Shown: positions 17,801-28,186, numbered from the stretch's first letter. The stretch is DNA of 64,000 nt from Massilia rubra (GCF_011682065.1 NZ_VUYU01000024.1:41174-105173); one strand, 5' to 3'. Numbers and translations are program-made. The notes: a model not told the origin generated them from the letters alone.

Positions 17801-18527
17801 CGGCGCGTTCGGCCCAACCGGCTTTGAGCTTGGCCAGTTCGGCCGCCTGCGTGCGCTCGACCCGGTCGATGGCTTCTTCCAGCGATTCGTCGGGCGGATC
17901 GCCCAGCACGGCGACCCGCCGCACCAGCTCGCGCACGGTGTTCTTCAGGGCGCGCACGTCGGGCCAGCAGGCCAGCAGCGCGCCGAGCGCACCGCTGTCG
18001 AGCGGGTAGACGTTCTGGCGCCAGTAGTCGTGCGCCGCGTCTTCGAACAGCGCGTGTTCGTCGCTGACCAGTTCTTCGTCGAACAGGCTGCCGCTGTCGA
18101 ATGCGTGCTCGCGCAGCATGCGCTGGCACCAGGCGTCGATGGTGAAGATGGCCGCTTCGTCCATGGTGTCGGCGGCCAGCATCAGGCGATGGGCGGCGAC
18201 CATCCGTTCGCCCTCGCTGCCGCAGGCGTCGGCCAGCTGGTGCAGATAAGGGTCGTCCAGTTCGAATTCGCCACGGAAGTAACCTGCCGCTTCCACCAGG
18301 CGTTCGCGCACCCGGTTCGACAGCTCGCGCGTGGCGGCGCGGGTGAACGTCATCACCAGTATCTCGGACGGCAGCAAGGCGCGCGCGAAGCCGTTTTCGC
18401 CGCCGTGGCCGAGCACCAGGCGCAGGTACAGGGCGGCGATGGTCCAGGTTTTTCCGGTGCCGGCGGACGCTTCGATCAGGCGCGTGCCGAACAGCGGGAA
18501 CTCGAGGGCGTCGAGCAGCTGGCTCAT
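14886..18527 (-). CDS. recB: RecBCD enzyme subunit RecB (helicase-nuclease)
   Basis: 1213 residues from ATG 18527, chosen because it overlaps the recC stop by four bases; the open frame extends to 18668. The N-terminus has Walker A (LIEASAGTGKTWTIAALYLR), then the UvrD-type motifs VDEFQDTSPDQY, GDPKQSIYGFRGAD and VTVHKSKGLEYPLVY. The C-terminal nuclease domain has GMLKGFADLVFEHEGRYWVI followed by DYKSN, the conserved catalytic Asp/Lys set. It unwinds 3'-5' and cuts both strands until Chi recognition. Length is close to E. coli RecB (1180). Confidence 0.96.
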   Translation of the reverse strand: MSQLLDALEFPLFGTRLIEASAGTGKTWTIAALYLRLVLGHGGENGFARALLPSEILVMTFTRAATRELSNRVRERLVEAAGYFRGEFELDDPYLHQLADACGSEGERMVAAHRLMLAADTMDEAAIFTIDAWCQRMLREHAFDSGSLFDEELVSDEHALFEDAAHDYWRQNVYPLDSGALGALLACWPDVRALKNTVRELVRRVAVLGDPPDESLEEAIDRVERTQAAELAKLKAGWAERADAMEQWIAGQRDIAPKCFNGNKLRADSLLKWFDALRTWARAPAMLMPTLTDTAWHRLTPDGITDAFSKGFSADIPPCFEATTDLWEALKAIDPLAHALYRHAAFHIARRMMELKRRKRQFGFADMLDRLKSALEGANGEALRQRIVDQFPVAMVDEFQDTSPDQYAIFNLLYRVADNDPARGLFLIGDPKQSIYGFRGADIHSYLDARSATEGRHYQLGTNYRSTAALVEAVNQLFLHAEGRDGHPGFAGGAFRFRKGGVNPLPFDAVAAKGRDQQLVGVDGPYQALAICSTDRDDLKADDYRDFFAHHSAEHIVGLLNDPHAGFSENGVFTRLVPADIAILVRDRREATAIRRALAQRKIPSVYLSDKDSVIESEEAADVLRWLQAVANPLDGALARAAFATRTSGLSLAELARLSSDELAWEVRVEQLKGLHIVWQRQGVLAMLRRFIHDMRLPAALLRQAGGERRLTNLLHLAELLQSASSQLEGEQALIRWFAEQLAGVGEGGDERVLRLESDAELVKVVTVHKSKGLEYPLVYLPFAVTARTTDRRNRSFFEFVGVDGVRRIDLALSDEAMNAVDRARIEEDLRLLYVALTRARHFLWLGVAAVTARKAGENKLHESALGYLLTGGTPIGAADLHPHWEKLRGGSQAIDLQALDTPQHITMLARDEARPELVNAAAFGGNFERNWAVGSFTSLTRQTNAAPMRAQEQTLFDEEQQQQAPRTDDAPWHRFPRGSVPGNFLHEQLEWMGQEGFAIAEDEQFGARLGQRCERAGWGHRQEDAVTWLHAVATTPLPQLGAPLAAIDRVIPEMEFWFPSEHLNSAALDRLCSANLLGKTPRPSLPERYLHGMLKGFADLVFEHEGRYWVIDYKSNALGPNDAAYGKAAMAVGMAAHRYDIQGAIYMLALHRLLKSRLGDAYEPARQLGGAIFLFLRGIANASTRGCYLLEPDVRLLDSLDALLGPSTRGEA

Positions 18528-21500
18528 GGCGCGTCCCGGTCCATGGGAGCGATTTCGATGTGCTGGCCGAGCCAGCGCGCCAATGGCCCGTACAGCGCTT
18601 CGGCCACCGCCGGGAATTCGCCGCTGGCGCTCAAGGCCGCATAGTCGGGCCACAGGCGCGCCAGGCACTGGTCCAGCACTTCGCCGGAGAGCTCAAAGCC
18701 GCCGTCATAGGTGCTGCGCGGTTCGCCCTGCTGGAGCAGCGCGAGCGCCGTCTTGCACGCTACCGGCAGCGGTTGATCCATGTTGCGGCGCCACAGCGCC
18801 ACCAGGTCGGCCAGCTGCGCATGCGATTCGTCGCGATCGAGCGGCGCCAGCATGACGATGGCGTCGCGCGCCACCAGGTAGCCGGTGACCGGCTGGCCGA
18901 CCGCCGCCGCCGCCAGCTGGCGCAGCCACGGGGCGATCAGCTTGTCGCCGCGCGGCGCGCCTTTTTTATCGAGCACCTTGGACGAGATTTGCAGCAGCCA
19001 CGCCGTTTCGACCGCGTTGCTGCGCAATTTGTCGACCCAATCGTCCAGGTGCACGCCGCCGAAGTCCAGGCTCACCGCCAGCTTGGGCGCGATCTGGCCG
19101 AAGCGCGCGCCCAGGGTCAGCCAGGCGGTACGCACCGGCACCAGGCCCTCGACCAGTTGTTCCTGCCACTGCTTGCCGACCAGGCCAATCGGCAGTACGC
19201 CTTCGCGCTTGAGGCGTTCGGCGCGCGCGCTCAGGCTGTCGCGCACTTCGTGCAGCTCCTCCGGCGCGGCCGCGTCGTCGAGCAGGCTGTCCTCCAGAAA
19301 GTAGCGTTCCAGCGCGTCGAGCGAGAACGGTTCTTCGTCCTCGCCCACGGCCTGGGCGTCGCCAAAGGCCACGCCCAGGCGGCGCCGGAAAAAGTAGCGC
19401 GCCGGCTGGCGCAAAAAATTCGCCAGTTCGCCCAGCTTGAGGCGGTATTCGGATTCGAGTTCGAACGGCGGCAGCACCGCATCGTCCAGGGCGCCGTCGG
19501 CGCCGGCGGCGGCGCCGTGCGCGGCGCGCCATTCGGCCGCGTAGGTCAGCATGCCGCCCTGCTCGAAATAGCGCCGGCTGAATGGTTGCAGCGCGTGTTC
19601 GGTGGTCATGGCGGCCAGGTCCAGGTCCCAGCCCTCGGCCAGGTAGTCGCGCAGTTGCGACACCAGCACCGACGCCGGCTGCTCGCTGTTGTCGCGCACA
19701 TTGCGCCCGACCCAGCTGACATACAGTTTGTCGCGCGCGGCCAGCACCGCTTCGAGCATCAGGTAACGATCGTCGTCGCGGCGCGAACGGTCGCCCGGGC
19801 GCGCCATGCCGGGCAGCGCCAGCAGGTCGAAATCGGCCTGGCGCGCGCGGCGCGGAAAGTCGCCGTCGTTCATGCCGAGCAGGCAGACCACCCGGAACGG
19901 CACGGCGCGCATCGGCATCAGGGTGCAGAAGGTCACGCCGCCGGACACGAACTGGTGGTTCAGGGTCGGCTCGTCGAGGGCGCCGAGCCACGCTTCGCGC
20001 AGCACCGCCAGCGGCACCGCTTCGTCGAAGCCGGCGTTCTCGCAGGTTTCCAGCCAGCTTTGCAGGGCGTCCTGCAGTTGCACCAGGGTGAGGCGGTCGC
20101 CTTCTTCGGACGCGGCGAAAAACGCCGCCAGCAGCGCGCGCGCCTGTTCGCCCCACTGCGCCGGCGTGCGCGACCCGGCCAGCGTGGCGCGCCAGGCCAG
20201 CAGGGTTTCGATCAGCTGCGCCAGCGAACCGGCCAGCGCGGCGTCGAGCCCGCCCACTTCGGCGTACGGCTCGATCTGCCGGAAGCTGCCGCCGGCGCCG
20301 CTGGCGTAACCGAGCAGCATGCGCCGCACCCCGAAGATCCAGGCATTCTGCTCGCCGGCCGAACCGAGACCGAGACCGTCGCGGTGTTGCTGGTCCAGGC
20401 CCCAGCGCACGCTGGCGCCTTCGATCCAGTTGCCCAGGATCGGCAGTTCGTCTTCGGACAGGCCGAAGCGCGCGGCCAGCGCCGGCACGTCGAGCAGGTC
20501 GCGCACTTCGCTCTGGCGGCAGCGCTGCTGCGGCAGTCGCAACAGCCATTCGAGCGCTACCAGCAGCGGGTTGACGCTGCGGTCTTTCACATCCCCGATT
20601 TCGAACGGGATGAAACGCGGGTCGCTGCGTTTGTGCTGGTCGAAGACGGCGTGGATGGCGGCCGAAAAGGTGTCGATGTCGGGCACCATGACCACCACGT
20701 CGCGCGGGCGCAGCCGGGCGCCGGGCGCGCCGAACCACGATAGCAGCTGGTCGTGCAGGACCTCGACTTCGCGTTGGACGCTATGGGCGACGTGGAATTC
20801 GATCGAGTCGTCATGAGGCGCGCACCCGGGCTGCGCCTGCCCCCTGGCGCACGGATGCTCGCGCAGCGGCAGCATGTCGCGCACGGCCGCCTGCACCTGC
20901 GCCAGCAGCGTGTCGCCCTCGCCTTCGCTGAACAGGTCGATGCGCAGCTTGTCGGCGCGCTCGCCCGACTCGGTGTCGAATTCGTCGAGCATGCGGATGA
21001 AATCGCGCCCTTGCCTGCCCCAGCTGGCCAGCAGCGGATGGCTGTGCGCATGCAGTTCTTCGAGCGGCACGCCGGATAAATCGATGCCGCCGCGCTGGCG
21101 CTGGCGTTTGTGCGCCGCTTTCAGCAGTTCGCGCCCTTCGATGATGTCGCCCCAATAAAACTGGCAGGGGTTGGGCACGGCCAGCAGCACCTGGGTGTGG
21201 TGCGAGAGCGAGGCGATGGCCTGCAAGGTCTGGTACGGCAGCGCCGACATCCCGAACAGCACCACGCGGCGTGGCAGGCGCCCGGCCGGCGCTTCGCCAC
21301 TGTCGGCCGCGCGCACGAATTGCTGGTGGATGGTGGCGCGGCCCGAGTCGCGCAACTGGGGCGGCAGGCTGTCGTTGACGGCGCGCCACAGGCAGCCCTG
21401 CCAGCGCTGGTCCGGCGTGAGCGGGGTCAGGTCGCCGCGCGCGCCGCGCAGGCGGTCGCGCCCCGCAGTCCAGTCGTCGAGCCAGTCGGCGCGGTACACC

Positions 21501-21937
21501 TGGTACTGGTCGTACAGGTCGGCCAGGCGTTCGGCCAGTTGCAGGCGCCGTTCGGGGTCGCCGTCGCCCAGAAAATGGCGCAGCGGGGCGAAGGCGTCGT
21601 CGGCCAGCAACTGCGGCAAGAGGCGCATCAGGCGCCAGGTGAGCGGGCCTTTGTCGTACGGGGAGCGGGTCGGGACCCGTTCGCGCCCGAGCATGCCACG
21701 GTAGGCTTCCCACAAAAAACGCGCCGGCAGCGCCACGCGGGTGGCGGCGCACACGCCCATTTCTTCGGCCAGGGCGATTTTCAGCCACTCGGCCACGCCG
21801 TTCGATTGCACCAGGATGATTTCGGTTTCGAGCGGGTCGAGCGGGTGGTTGCGCAGCCAGGCGAAAAGCGCGGCACGCAGTTGCTCCATCTGGTTTCCGT
21901 GAAGGATAAGGAGGCCGGGCGTGACAGAGGAAGACAT
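18524..21937 (-). CDS. recC: RecBCD enzyme subunit RecC
   Basis: About 1137 residues from ATG 21937 (an ATG at 21949 is also possible; neither has a clear ribosome-binding site). Opens with LLILHGNQMEQLRAALFAWL as RecC proteins do, followed by VAEWLKIALAEEMGVCA and FGMSALPYQTLQAIASLSHH. RecC holds the complex together, splits the duplex and scans for Chi. Length matches E. coli RecC (1122). It is the first gene of recC-recB-recD; unlike E. coli, no ptrA lies between. Confidence 0.95.
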   Translation of the reverse strand: MSSSVTPGLLILHGNQMEQLRAALFAWLRNHPLDPLETEIILVQSNGVAEWLKIALAEEMGVCAATRVALPARFLWEAYRGMLGRERVPTRSPYDKGPLTWRLMRLLPQLLADDAFAPLRHFLGDGDPERRLQLAERLADLYDQYQVYRADWLDDWTAGRDRLRGARGDLTPLTPDQRWQGCLWRAVNDSLPPQLRDSGRATIHQQFVRAADSGEAPAGRLPRRVVLFGMSALPYQTLQAIASLSHHTQVLLAVPNPCQFYWGDIIEGRELLKAAHKRQRQRGGIDLSGVPLEELHAHSHPLLASWGRQGRDFIRMLDEFDTESGERADKLRIDLFSEGEGDTLLAQVQAAVRDMLPLREHPCARGQAQPGCAPHDDSIEFHVAHSVQREVEVLHDQLLSWFGAPGARLRPRDVVVMVPDIDTFSAAIHAVFDQHKRSDPRFIPFEIGDVKDRSVNPLLVALEWLLRLPQQRCRQSEVRDLLDVPALAARFGLSEDELPILGNWIEGASVRWGLDQQHRDGLGLGSAGEQNAWIFGVRRMLLGYASGAGGSFRQIEPYAEVGGLDAALAGSLAQLIETLLAWRATLAGSRTPAQWGEQARALLAAFFAASEEGDRLTLVQLQDALQSWLETCENAGFDEAVPLAVLREAWLGALDEPTLNHQFVSGGVTFCTLMPMRAVPFRVVCLLGMNDGDFPRRARQADFDLLALPGMARPGDRSRRDDDRYLMLEAVLAARDKLYVSWVGRNVRDNSEQPASVLVSQLRDYLAEGWDLDLAAMTTEHALQPFSRRYFEQGGMLTYAAEWRAAHGAAAGADGALDDAVLPPFELESEYRLKLGELANFLRQPARYFFRRRLGVAFGDAQAVGEDEEPFSLDALERYFLEDSLLDDAAAPEELHEVRDSLSARAERLKREGVLPIGLVGKQWQEQLVEGLVPVRTAWLTLGARFGQIAPKLAVSLDFGGVHLDDWVDKLRSNAVETAWLLQISSKVLDKKGAPRGDKLIAPWLRQLAAAAVGQPVTGYLVARDAIVMLAPLDRDESHAQLADLVALWRRNMDQPLPVACKTALALLQQGEPRSTYDGGFELSGEVLDQCLARLWPDYAALSASGEFPAVAEALYGPLARWLGQHIEIAPMDRDAP

Positions 21938-22007
21938 GGCGCACAGCATACTAGCTTTGGGCTGGGCGCGGTAGGGTGATACGTGCGGTCAACGCTTCAA
22001 AGCGGGC

Positions 22008-25000
22008 TCAACTTGCTGATTCGGTCAGTTCATGCGCGATGTGCTCGTTCAACTGGTCGAGCAGCGCGTACATGCCCTCCACCAGCGTGCGCGCCTGCTC
22101 GATCGTGCCGCCGTCGCGCAAGCGTTCGAGGTCCTGGCACATCCCCGCAAAACGCATCGCGCCCACCGCCTTGGCCGACGCTTTCATGCGGTGCCCCAGG
22201 TCGGACAGGCGCTCGACATCGGCGCGGTCGAGCGCTTCGCTGACGTCGGCCAGGCCGTCGCGCGCCGAGTCGAGGAACATGAAGGCGTATTTGCGCATCT
22301 TGACCGGATTGGCCCCGAAGGTCAGCGACAGCGCGCCCATATCGAGCATGCCGGCGTCGGACGAGACCACCGGCGCGGCCGACATGCGCGTCGGCGCCTG
22401 GTCGGCCGGCTCCGCCATGCGTCGCCGTCCGTTGCGCGCCGGGCGCGTGGACAGCCATTTGGCGATCACCTCGAACAGCAGCTTGGGCGAAATCGGCTTG
22501 GTCACAAATTCGTTCATGCCCGCTTCCAGGCAGCGCGACTGGTCGTCGCGGCCGGCGTTGGCGGTCATGGCGATCACCAGCGCGTCGCGCAGGCGCTGGT
22601 CGGAACGGATCATGCGGGTCGCTTCGAAGCCGTCCATCACCGGCATCTGCACGTCCATCAGCACGCAGTCGAAGCGCTCCTTGAGCATCAGGTCGATCGC
22701 CTCCTTGCCGTTGTTGGCCACCACCACCGTGGACCCGGCTTCTTCGAGCAGTTCCTGGCCCACCTGCTGGCTGAAGATATTGTCTTCGACCAGCAAAATA
22801 TAGGCGCCGCGCAGCTGCTCGAGCACCGCCGGATCGACCGCGCCGTCGCCGCCCTGCAGGAAGTTGAGCGCCTTGCCCAGGCGCGCGGTGAACCAGAAGC
22901 AGCTGCCGCGGCCGGGAAGCGAATCGACACCGACGCTGCCGCCCATCAGCTCCGCCAACTGTTTGCTGATCACCAGGCCCAGGCCCGTGCCGCCGTACTT
23001 GCGCGTGGTCGAGGGGTCGGCCTGGTGGAAGGACTTGAACAGGTCGGCGATTTCGGCTTCGCTCATGCCGATGCCCGCGTCTTCAACCTCGAAACGCACC
23101 AGCAGGTCGCTCTGGTTCTCGTTCTCGCTCTCGCCTTCGTTCCCAGGCACCGCGCGCACGCGAATGCGGCCGTTTTCCGAAAACTTGATCGCGTTCGAGG
23201 TGAAGTTGAGCAGCACCTGTTCGAGCCGCAGCGGGTCGCCCCGCAATTGCTGCGCCAGCGCCGGGTCGATCTCGAATTCGAGCGCCAGGTGCTTGGTGGC
23301 GGCCGCGTCGCCGAGCTGGTTGGCGATGTTCTGCATCAGCGCGCCCAGGCCGAAGTCGAGCACTTCCAGTTCCAGCTTGCCGGCTTCGATCTTGGAAAAA
23401 TCGAGAATGTCGTTGATGATGCCGAGCAGGTGCTGGCTCGAATGATGGATCTTTTCCAGGTAATCGCGTTGCTTCGGATTGGCCACCGTTTTCAGCGCCA
23501 GGTGCGACATGCCGATGATGCTGTTCATCGGCGTGCGGATCTCGTGGCTCATGTTGGACAGGAAGTTGCTCTTGGCCTGGTTGGCGGCGTCGGCCTGCGC
23601 CTTGAGCTTGTGCAGTTCGGTCACGTCGGTCGACAGGCCGATCACGGCGCTCACTTCGCCGTCGAGCAGCACCGGCACCTTGACGGTCCAGAGCTGGCGC
23701 ACCTCGCCGTCAGGCCGGGTAAATTCCACCTGGCCGGCATGGCGCGCGCCGTCGACGAAAATCTGGCGATCCTGGTTCCAGTCGGCATCGGCCAGTTCGG
23801 GCGCCATCACCTCGCTATCGAGCTTGCCGATGATCGCTTCGGCCGGCTGGCCCATCGCTTCGGCGGTGCGCGCGTTGATATAGATGTAGCGGCGCTCGCG
23901 GTCTTTCATGTACACATGCCCGTCGATGCTGTTCAGGACCGAATCGAGCAGCACGCGCTGTTCGATGGCGGTGCGGCGCGAGCGGTACAGGGTAAAGAAG
24001 TAGGCGTAGGCCAGCATCGTCACCAGGAAACCGACCGCGAAGGTGAGCGGCGGCAGGATCAGGTCGAAGTCGCTGTACAGGTCCGCACGGGCGATGCGGA
24101 AATGGGCCTTCCACAGGCTGCCGTTGTAATCGACCGGAAGCACGGTGTCGAACCAGTCGCCGGCGCTGTCGCCGGCGGCCGCCGGATCATGGTCGTTATA
24201 CAGCTGCCGGTCCTGGGCGCCCAGGGCCAGGGTTCGGCGCTCGGGGTCATGGCCGCCGTCGGCGTACAAGGCAAGCCGCAGGCGCCGCTGCGGCATTTCT
24301 TCGAGCGCGCTGCCGACCAGCGCCGGCACCGAGAAGCCCACGCCCACGCTGCCGATGTAGGCGGCGCGGCGCGCCTCCACGCTATAAAGCAGCGCGCCGC
24401 TGCGATAAACCGGCATGCGCATGCCCAGCGCCACGTGCGGACGCGGTTCATTGACCACGATCGGCATGCCGGAGGCGCTGATCTTGCCGCTGTCGCGCGA
24501 CTGCTCGAGGTGGGCGGCGGCGACCGGATTGGCGCCGATGTCCAGGCCCATGCGGCCGCTGGCGCGCGCCGCTTCCGGCTCGATAAAGGTCAGTACCGTA
24601 TAGCCGGCTCGCTCGCCCGCCGGACGGATGCTGAAGTCGGGGTAGCCGCCGGCGTCGACGCTGCGGTCGGCGCGCACCGAGGCGATCAGGTCGTCGCGTC
24701 CGGACGCCGTCACGTAACGCGCAAAGGTGATGCTTTCGATGGCCGGATAATGCGTGCGCATGCCGAGTGCCTGCACGTAGCGGTGAAAATGCAGGCGGTT
24801 GGGGGCGTCGGTGCTCTGGAACAGGGCCGACATGCCGCGCGCGAGATCCGAATACGACTTGATGCGGGTCGACAGGCTCGATTGCGCGCCGCGCGCGAGC
24901 GCGTCGAAACGCTGGCGCGCATCGACATCGACCGTGCTGGTCGCGCCCATGCGCAGCAGCGCCGCGACCAGGATCGACAGCGACACGCCCACGCCCCACC

Positions 25001-25067
25001 ACACCAGGCGCGAGACAGGACGGCTACCGACGGTGCCTGTCATGCTGCGCTTGATCGCTTGCGTCAT
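22008..25067 (-). CDS. CHASE-domain hybrid histidine kinase with receiver and HPt
   Basis: 1019 residues from ATG 25067 (GGGG upstream); the frame is open to 25160. Order: membrane helix ~21-40, periplasmic CHASE domain ([11 protein letters not shown] region), second helix ~336-358, PAS ~375-495, HisKA with [16 protein letters not shown] (His ~505), HATPase with [12 protein letters not shown], receiver with LLVEDN and [11 protein letters not shown] (Asp ~802), and a C-terminal HPt with [14 protein letters not shown] (His ~960). A complete His-Asp-His relay is thus encoded in one inner-membrane protein. CHASE domains sense small extracellular ligands. No partner regulator gene lies next to it. 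Confidence 0.93.
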   Translation of the reverse strand: MTQAIKRSMTGTVGSRPVSRLVWWGVGVSLSILVAALLRMGATSTVDVDARQRFDALARGAQSSLSTRIKSYSDLARGMSALFQSTDAPNRLHFHRYVQALGMRTHYPAIESITFARYVTASGRDDLIASVRADRSVDAGGYPDFSIRPAGERAGYTVLTFIEPEAARASGRMGLDIGANPVAAAHLEQSRDSGKISASGMPIVVNEPRPHVALGMRMPVYRSGALLYSVEARRAAYIGSVGVGFSVPALVGSALEEMPQRRLRLALYADGGHDPERRTLALGAQDRQLYNDHDPAAAGDSAGDWFDTVLPVDYNGSLWKAHFRIARADLYSDFDLILPPLTFAVGFLVTMLAYAYFFTLYRSRRTAIEQRVLLDSVLNSIDGHVYMKDRERRYIYINARTAEAMGQPAEAIIGKLDSEVMAPELADADWNQDRQIFVDGARHAGQVEFTRPDGEVRQLWTVKVPVLLDGEVSAVIGLSTDVTELHKLKAQADAANQAKSNFLSNMSHEIRTPMNSIIGMSHLALKTVANPKQRDYLEKIHHSSQHLLGIINDILDFSKIEAGKLELEVLDFGLGALMQNIANQLGDAAATKHLALEFEIDPALAQQLRGDPLRLEQVLLNFTSNAIKFSENGRIRVRAVPGNEGESENENQSDLLVRFEVEDAGIGMSEAEIADLFKSFHQADPSTTRKYGGTGLGLVISKQLAELMGGSVGVDSLPGRGSCFWFTARLGKALNFLQGGDGAVDPAVLEQLRGAYILLVEDNIFSQQVGQELLEEAGSTVVVANNGKEAIDLMLKERFDCVLMDVQMPVMDGFEATRMIRSDQRLRDALVIAMTANAGRDDQSRCLEAGMNEFVTKPISPKLLFEVIAKWLSTRPARNGRRRMAEPADQAPTRMSAAPVVSSDAGMLDMGALSLTFGANPVKMRKYAFMFLDSARDGLADVSEALDRADVERLSDLGHRMKASAKAVGAMRFAGMCQDLERLRDGGTIEQARTLVEGMYALLDQLNEHIAHELTESAS

Positions 25068-25275
25068 TGTCCAACCCCGTTGTTTTCGCTCGCTGGCACT
25101 TGGAAACTGCCCGGCAGGCAGCATACTATTCATGAAAAGGCGCGCGCGGCCCCGCCGCACGCGCGCTTTATTACCTCAAGGGTACTTTGCGGCAAGAGAA
25201 CATGCAATTGATAAATTTTACTGTCGCGTCCACGCCATGGCAGAACGTCAATACAGACACAATACAGGAGCAGGA

Positions 25276-27348
25276 ATGCGGCATTTAATAGGTGAAATGA
25301 TATCGGAAACGTCCACAACGGCGCGCAGTGTTGACGCCGACGATCCCCACCTGTGGCTGGAAGACGTCAGCTCCGGCGCGGCGCTGGACTGGGTGCGCGC
25401 GCGCAACGCCGCGTGCGAGCAAGAACTCGAAGGCCATGGCGGCTTTGCCGCCCTGCGCGAGCGCCTGGCGACCATCCTCAACGACAAGGCCAGGATTGCC
25501 TACATCAGCGAGCACGGCGGACTGGTATACAACTTCTGGCGCGACGCCGTCCACGTGCGCGGCGTGTGGCGCCGCACCACGCTCGAGAGCTACCGCGACG
25601 CGGCGCCGGCATGGGAAACGGTGCTCGACCTCGACCAGCTTGCCATCGCCGAACGCGAAAACTGGGTCTGGGCCGGGGCCTCCTCGCTGCCGCCGGCCGG
25701 CACGCGCTGCCTGGTGTTTCTCTCGCGCGGCGGCGGCGACGCCCACGTGATGCGCGAATTCGACCTGGCCGGCAAAGCTTTCGTGGCTGGCGGCTTTGCG
25801 CTGCCCGAGTCCAAGTGCAGCGCGCGCTGGCTCGACATCGACCGGCTGGCCGTGGCCACCGACTTCGGCGCGGGCAGCATGACGACGTCGGGCTATCCGC
25901 GCATCGTCAAGGAATGGCGGCGCGGCGGCGCGCTGGACCAGGCCAGCACCCTGTTCGAAGCGCGCGCCGATGACCTGAGCGTGTCGGCTTACAAAGACTT
26001 CACGCCCGGCTTCGAACACGAATTCGTCGAGCGCCAGATTGGTTTTTACAGCAGCGAGCTGTTTTTGAGGGGTGATGCGGGCCTGGTGCGGGTGGACAAA
26101 CCCGACGACGCCAACGCCTACACCGTGCGCGACCAGCTGGTGATCGAGCTGCGCTCGGACTGGGAGGTGGGCGGACGCTTCTATCCGCAAGGGGCGCTGG
26201 TGGCCACCGACTTTGCCCGTTTCATGGACGGCGAACGCGACTTTGCGGTGCTGTTCACCCCGAGCGCGACCAGTTCGCTCGATGGCGTTGCCATGACGGC
26301 CAGCGCCCTGCTCCTGACCGAGCTTGATAACGTCAAGAACCGCATCGTCGAGCTGCGCCACGTGAACGGCCAGTGGCGGCGGCGCGAGGTGAATGCGCCG
26401 GCCTTCGGCGCCCTGGGCGTGAGCGCGCTCGATGCGAGCGCGTCGGACCGGTACTTCCTGACCGTGACCGACTTCCTCACGCCGACCAGCCTGTATCTGT
26501 GCCAGGCCGGCAGCGACCGGCGCCAGCCGCTCAAGTCGATGCCGGTGTTTTTTGACGCCAGTCCGTACATCGTCAAGCAGTTCGAGGCCGTGTCGAAAGA
26601 TGGCACGCGGGTGCCGTATTTTGTCGTCATGGACCGTAAAGCGCGCATGGACGGCTTGAATCCGACCGTCCTGTACGGGTACGGCGGCTTCGAGATCGCG
26701 ATGAAGCCGTTTTACAGCGGCGTGACCGGGCAAGCCTGGCTGGCCAAGGGCGGCGTGTACGTGCTGGCCAATATCCGCGGGGGCGGCGAGTTCGGGCCGC
26801 GCTGGCACCAGGCGGCGCTGAAGGACCAGCGCCAGCGCGCGTTCGATGATTTTTTAGCCGTGGCGCAAGACCTGATCGAGCGCAAGGTGAGCAGTCCGCG
26901 TCACCTGGGGATCATGGGCGGCAGCAATGGCGGCCTGCTGGTCGGGGCCGCGATGACGCAGCGGCCGGACCTGTTCAACGCGGTGGTGTGCCAGGTGCCG
27001 CTGCTCGACATGCGGCGCTATCACAAGCTGCTGGCCGGGGCCTCGTGGATGGGCGAGTATGGCGACCCGGAAGTGGCCGGCGAGTGGGAATATATCCGGC
27101 GCTATTCGCCGTATCACAATGTGTTCGGCGACAAGCGCTATCCGCGCATGCTCCTGACCACCTCGACCAGGGACGACCGGGTCCATCCGGGGCACGCGCG
27201 CAAGATGGTGGCGCTGATGGAGGCGCAGGGGCATGACGTGCTGTATTGGGAAAACCTGGAAGGCGGGCACGCGGGCGCGGCGAACAACGACCAGCAGGCG
27301 CAGATGTGGGCGCTGACGTATACCTTCTTGCTCGAGCAGTTGCGCTGA
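25276..27348 (+). CDS. Prolyl oligopeptidase family serine peptidase (S9A)
   Basis: 690 residues from ATG 25276, preceded by GGAGCAGGA; the open frame extends far upstream against the kinase gene but is not coding there. N-terminal DDPHLWLEDVSSGAALDWV is typical of S9A. The beta-propeller spans roughly residues 70-420, and the hydrolase domain ends the protein. The catalytic triad is visible: Ser in GGSNGGLLVG, Asp in TRDDRVHPGH and His in EGGHAGAA. No signal peptide, so probably cytoplasmic, cleaving proline-containing peptides. Divergent from the kinase gene. Confidence 0.92.
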   Translation: MRHLIGEMISETSTTARSVDADDPHLWLEDVSSGAALDWVRARNAACEQELEGHGGFAALRERLATILNDKARIAYISEHGGLVYNFWRDAVHVRGVWRRTTLESYRDAAPAWETVLDLDQLAIAERENWVWAGASSLPPAGTRCLVFLSRGGGDAHVMREFDLAGKAFVAGGFALPESKCSARWLDIDRLAVATDFGAGSMTTSGYPRIVKEWRRGGALDQASTLFEARADDLSVSAYKDFTPGFEHEFVERQIGFYSSELFLRGDAGLVRVDKPDDANAYTVRDQLVIELRSDWEVGGRFYPQGALVATDFARFMDGERDFAVLFTPSATSSLDGVAMTASALLLTELDNVKNRIVELRHVNGQWRRREVNAPAFGALGVSALDASASDRYFLTVTDFLTPTSLYLCQAGSDRRQPLKSMPVFFDASPYIVKQFEAVSKDGTRVPYFVVMDRKARMDGLNPTVLYGYGGFEIAMKPFYSGVTGQAWLAKGGVYVLANIRGGGEFGPRWHQAALKDQRQRAFDDFLAVAQDLIERKVSSPRHLGIMGGSNGGLLVGAAMTQRPDLFNAVVCQVPLLDMRRYHKLLAGASWMGEYGDPEVAGEWEYIRRYSPYHNVFGDKRYPRMLLTTSTRDDRVHPGHARKMVALMEAQGHDVLYWENLEGGHAGAANNDQQAQMWALTYTFLLEQLR

Positions 27349-27404
27349 CCGGCGATTGTTCAATCCCACGCCGTCGCCGGCCAGCTTGGCAAGCCGCCAG
27401 GCGA

Positions 27405-27815
27405 TCACTCCTCGCTCGAGAGCACCTTGTCGAGTTGCGCCATGAACGTCGGCCAGCCATATTGCGCCCCACGGTAGGCCTGCTCCTGCTCCGGACCGAA
27501 GCCGGTCTGCTCCATCCGCAGGCGCGTGCCGGCCGCGCTGGGCGAGAGCGTCCAGGTCACCACGCTCTCGAGCCCCATGGCGGACCAGGTGTACGACAGG
27601 GCGCTGTTCGGTTCGATTACCAGGACCTGGCACGCGACCGAGCCCCAGTCGGCGCTGAAGGTGAAGCGATGGGCCGGCCTTGGCGCGAAATCGCTTTTCA
27701 TCAGCCAGGCTTCGATCAGGTGCGGCTCGGTGAGCGCGCGCCAGATCTTCTCGGGCGGATGGGCAAAATCGCGTTCGACGGTGACGGTGCGGGTATGAAG
27801 CGAGGCGTTGTTCAT
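27405..27815 (-). CDS. SRPBCC (AHSA1-like) domain protein
   Basis: 136 residues from ATG 27815, which overlaps the ArsR-type gene stop by four bases. VERDFAHPPEKIWRALTEPH and IEAWL, then EQTGFGPEQEQAYRGA and GWPTFMAQLDKVL, are hallmarks of the AHSA1/START-like fold, a ligand-binding cavity protein. In this arrangement (ArsR-type regulator plus SRPBCC) it is usually co-expressed and regulated by its partner; the ligand is unknown. Confidence 0.9.
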   Translation of the reverse strand: MNNASLHTRTVTVERDFAHPPEKIWRALTEPHLIEAWLMKSDFAPRPAHRFTFSADWGSVACQVLVIEPNSALSYTWSAMGLESVVTWTLSPSAAGTRLRMEQTGFGPEQEQAYRGAQYGWPTFMAQLDKVLSSEE

Positions 27816-28135
27816 TGGTCTATCCTTTTCAACAGGTCGTCGAGGGAGTCGAACCGGCTTTCCCAGAAATCGCTCATCCGGGAAGTCCAGTCCAGCATGG
27901 GAGCCAGTGCCTGCGGCTGCGCCGTGAAGTGCGTCTGCCGTCCCGCGTGCCGGTCGCGCACCAGGCCCGCTTCTTTCAACTGCTTCAGGTGCTTGGACAC
28001 GGCCGGCTGCGAGACCCCGGACTGCGCCGTCAGCGCGCCCACGGTCAGCTCGCCATCCCGGCACAGGCGCTCGAAGATGGCCCTGCGGGTCGGGTCCGCC
28101 ATCGTCCTGAACAGCGCATTGACGTCATTTTGCAT
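27812..28135 (-). CDS. ArsR/SmtB-family transcriptional regulator
   Basis: 107 residues. Winged-helix pattern: ALFRTMADPTRRAIFERL, ELTVGALTAQSGVSQPAVSKHLKQLKEAGLV, then the wing DRHAGRQTHFTAQ. No cysteine metal-site motif (ELCVCDL) is present, so metal sensing is unlikely; this is the type that pairs with SRPBCC proteins. First gene of a two-gene operon, preceded by a palindrome at 28171-28186 that is a candidate operator. Confidence 0.92.
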   Translation of the reverse strand: MQNDVNALFRTMADPTRRAIFERLCRDGELTVGALTAQSGVSQPAVSKHLKQLKEAGLVRDRHAGRQTHFTAQPQALAPMLDWTSRMSDFWESRFDSLDDLLKRIDQ

Positions 28136-28170
28136 TCGAAACTCATCACTGGTTGGCTATGAATCGAATT

Positions 28171-28186
28171 ATAACCATGCGGTTAT
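28171..28186 (-). promoter_or_regulatory. Candidate operator of the ArsR-type regulator
   Basis: ATAACC-ATGC-GGTTAT is a perfect 6+6 inverted repeat 36 bases upstream of the regulator start, in an AT-rich spot likely to hold the promoter. Self-regulation through it is inferred. Confidence 0.5.
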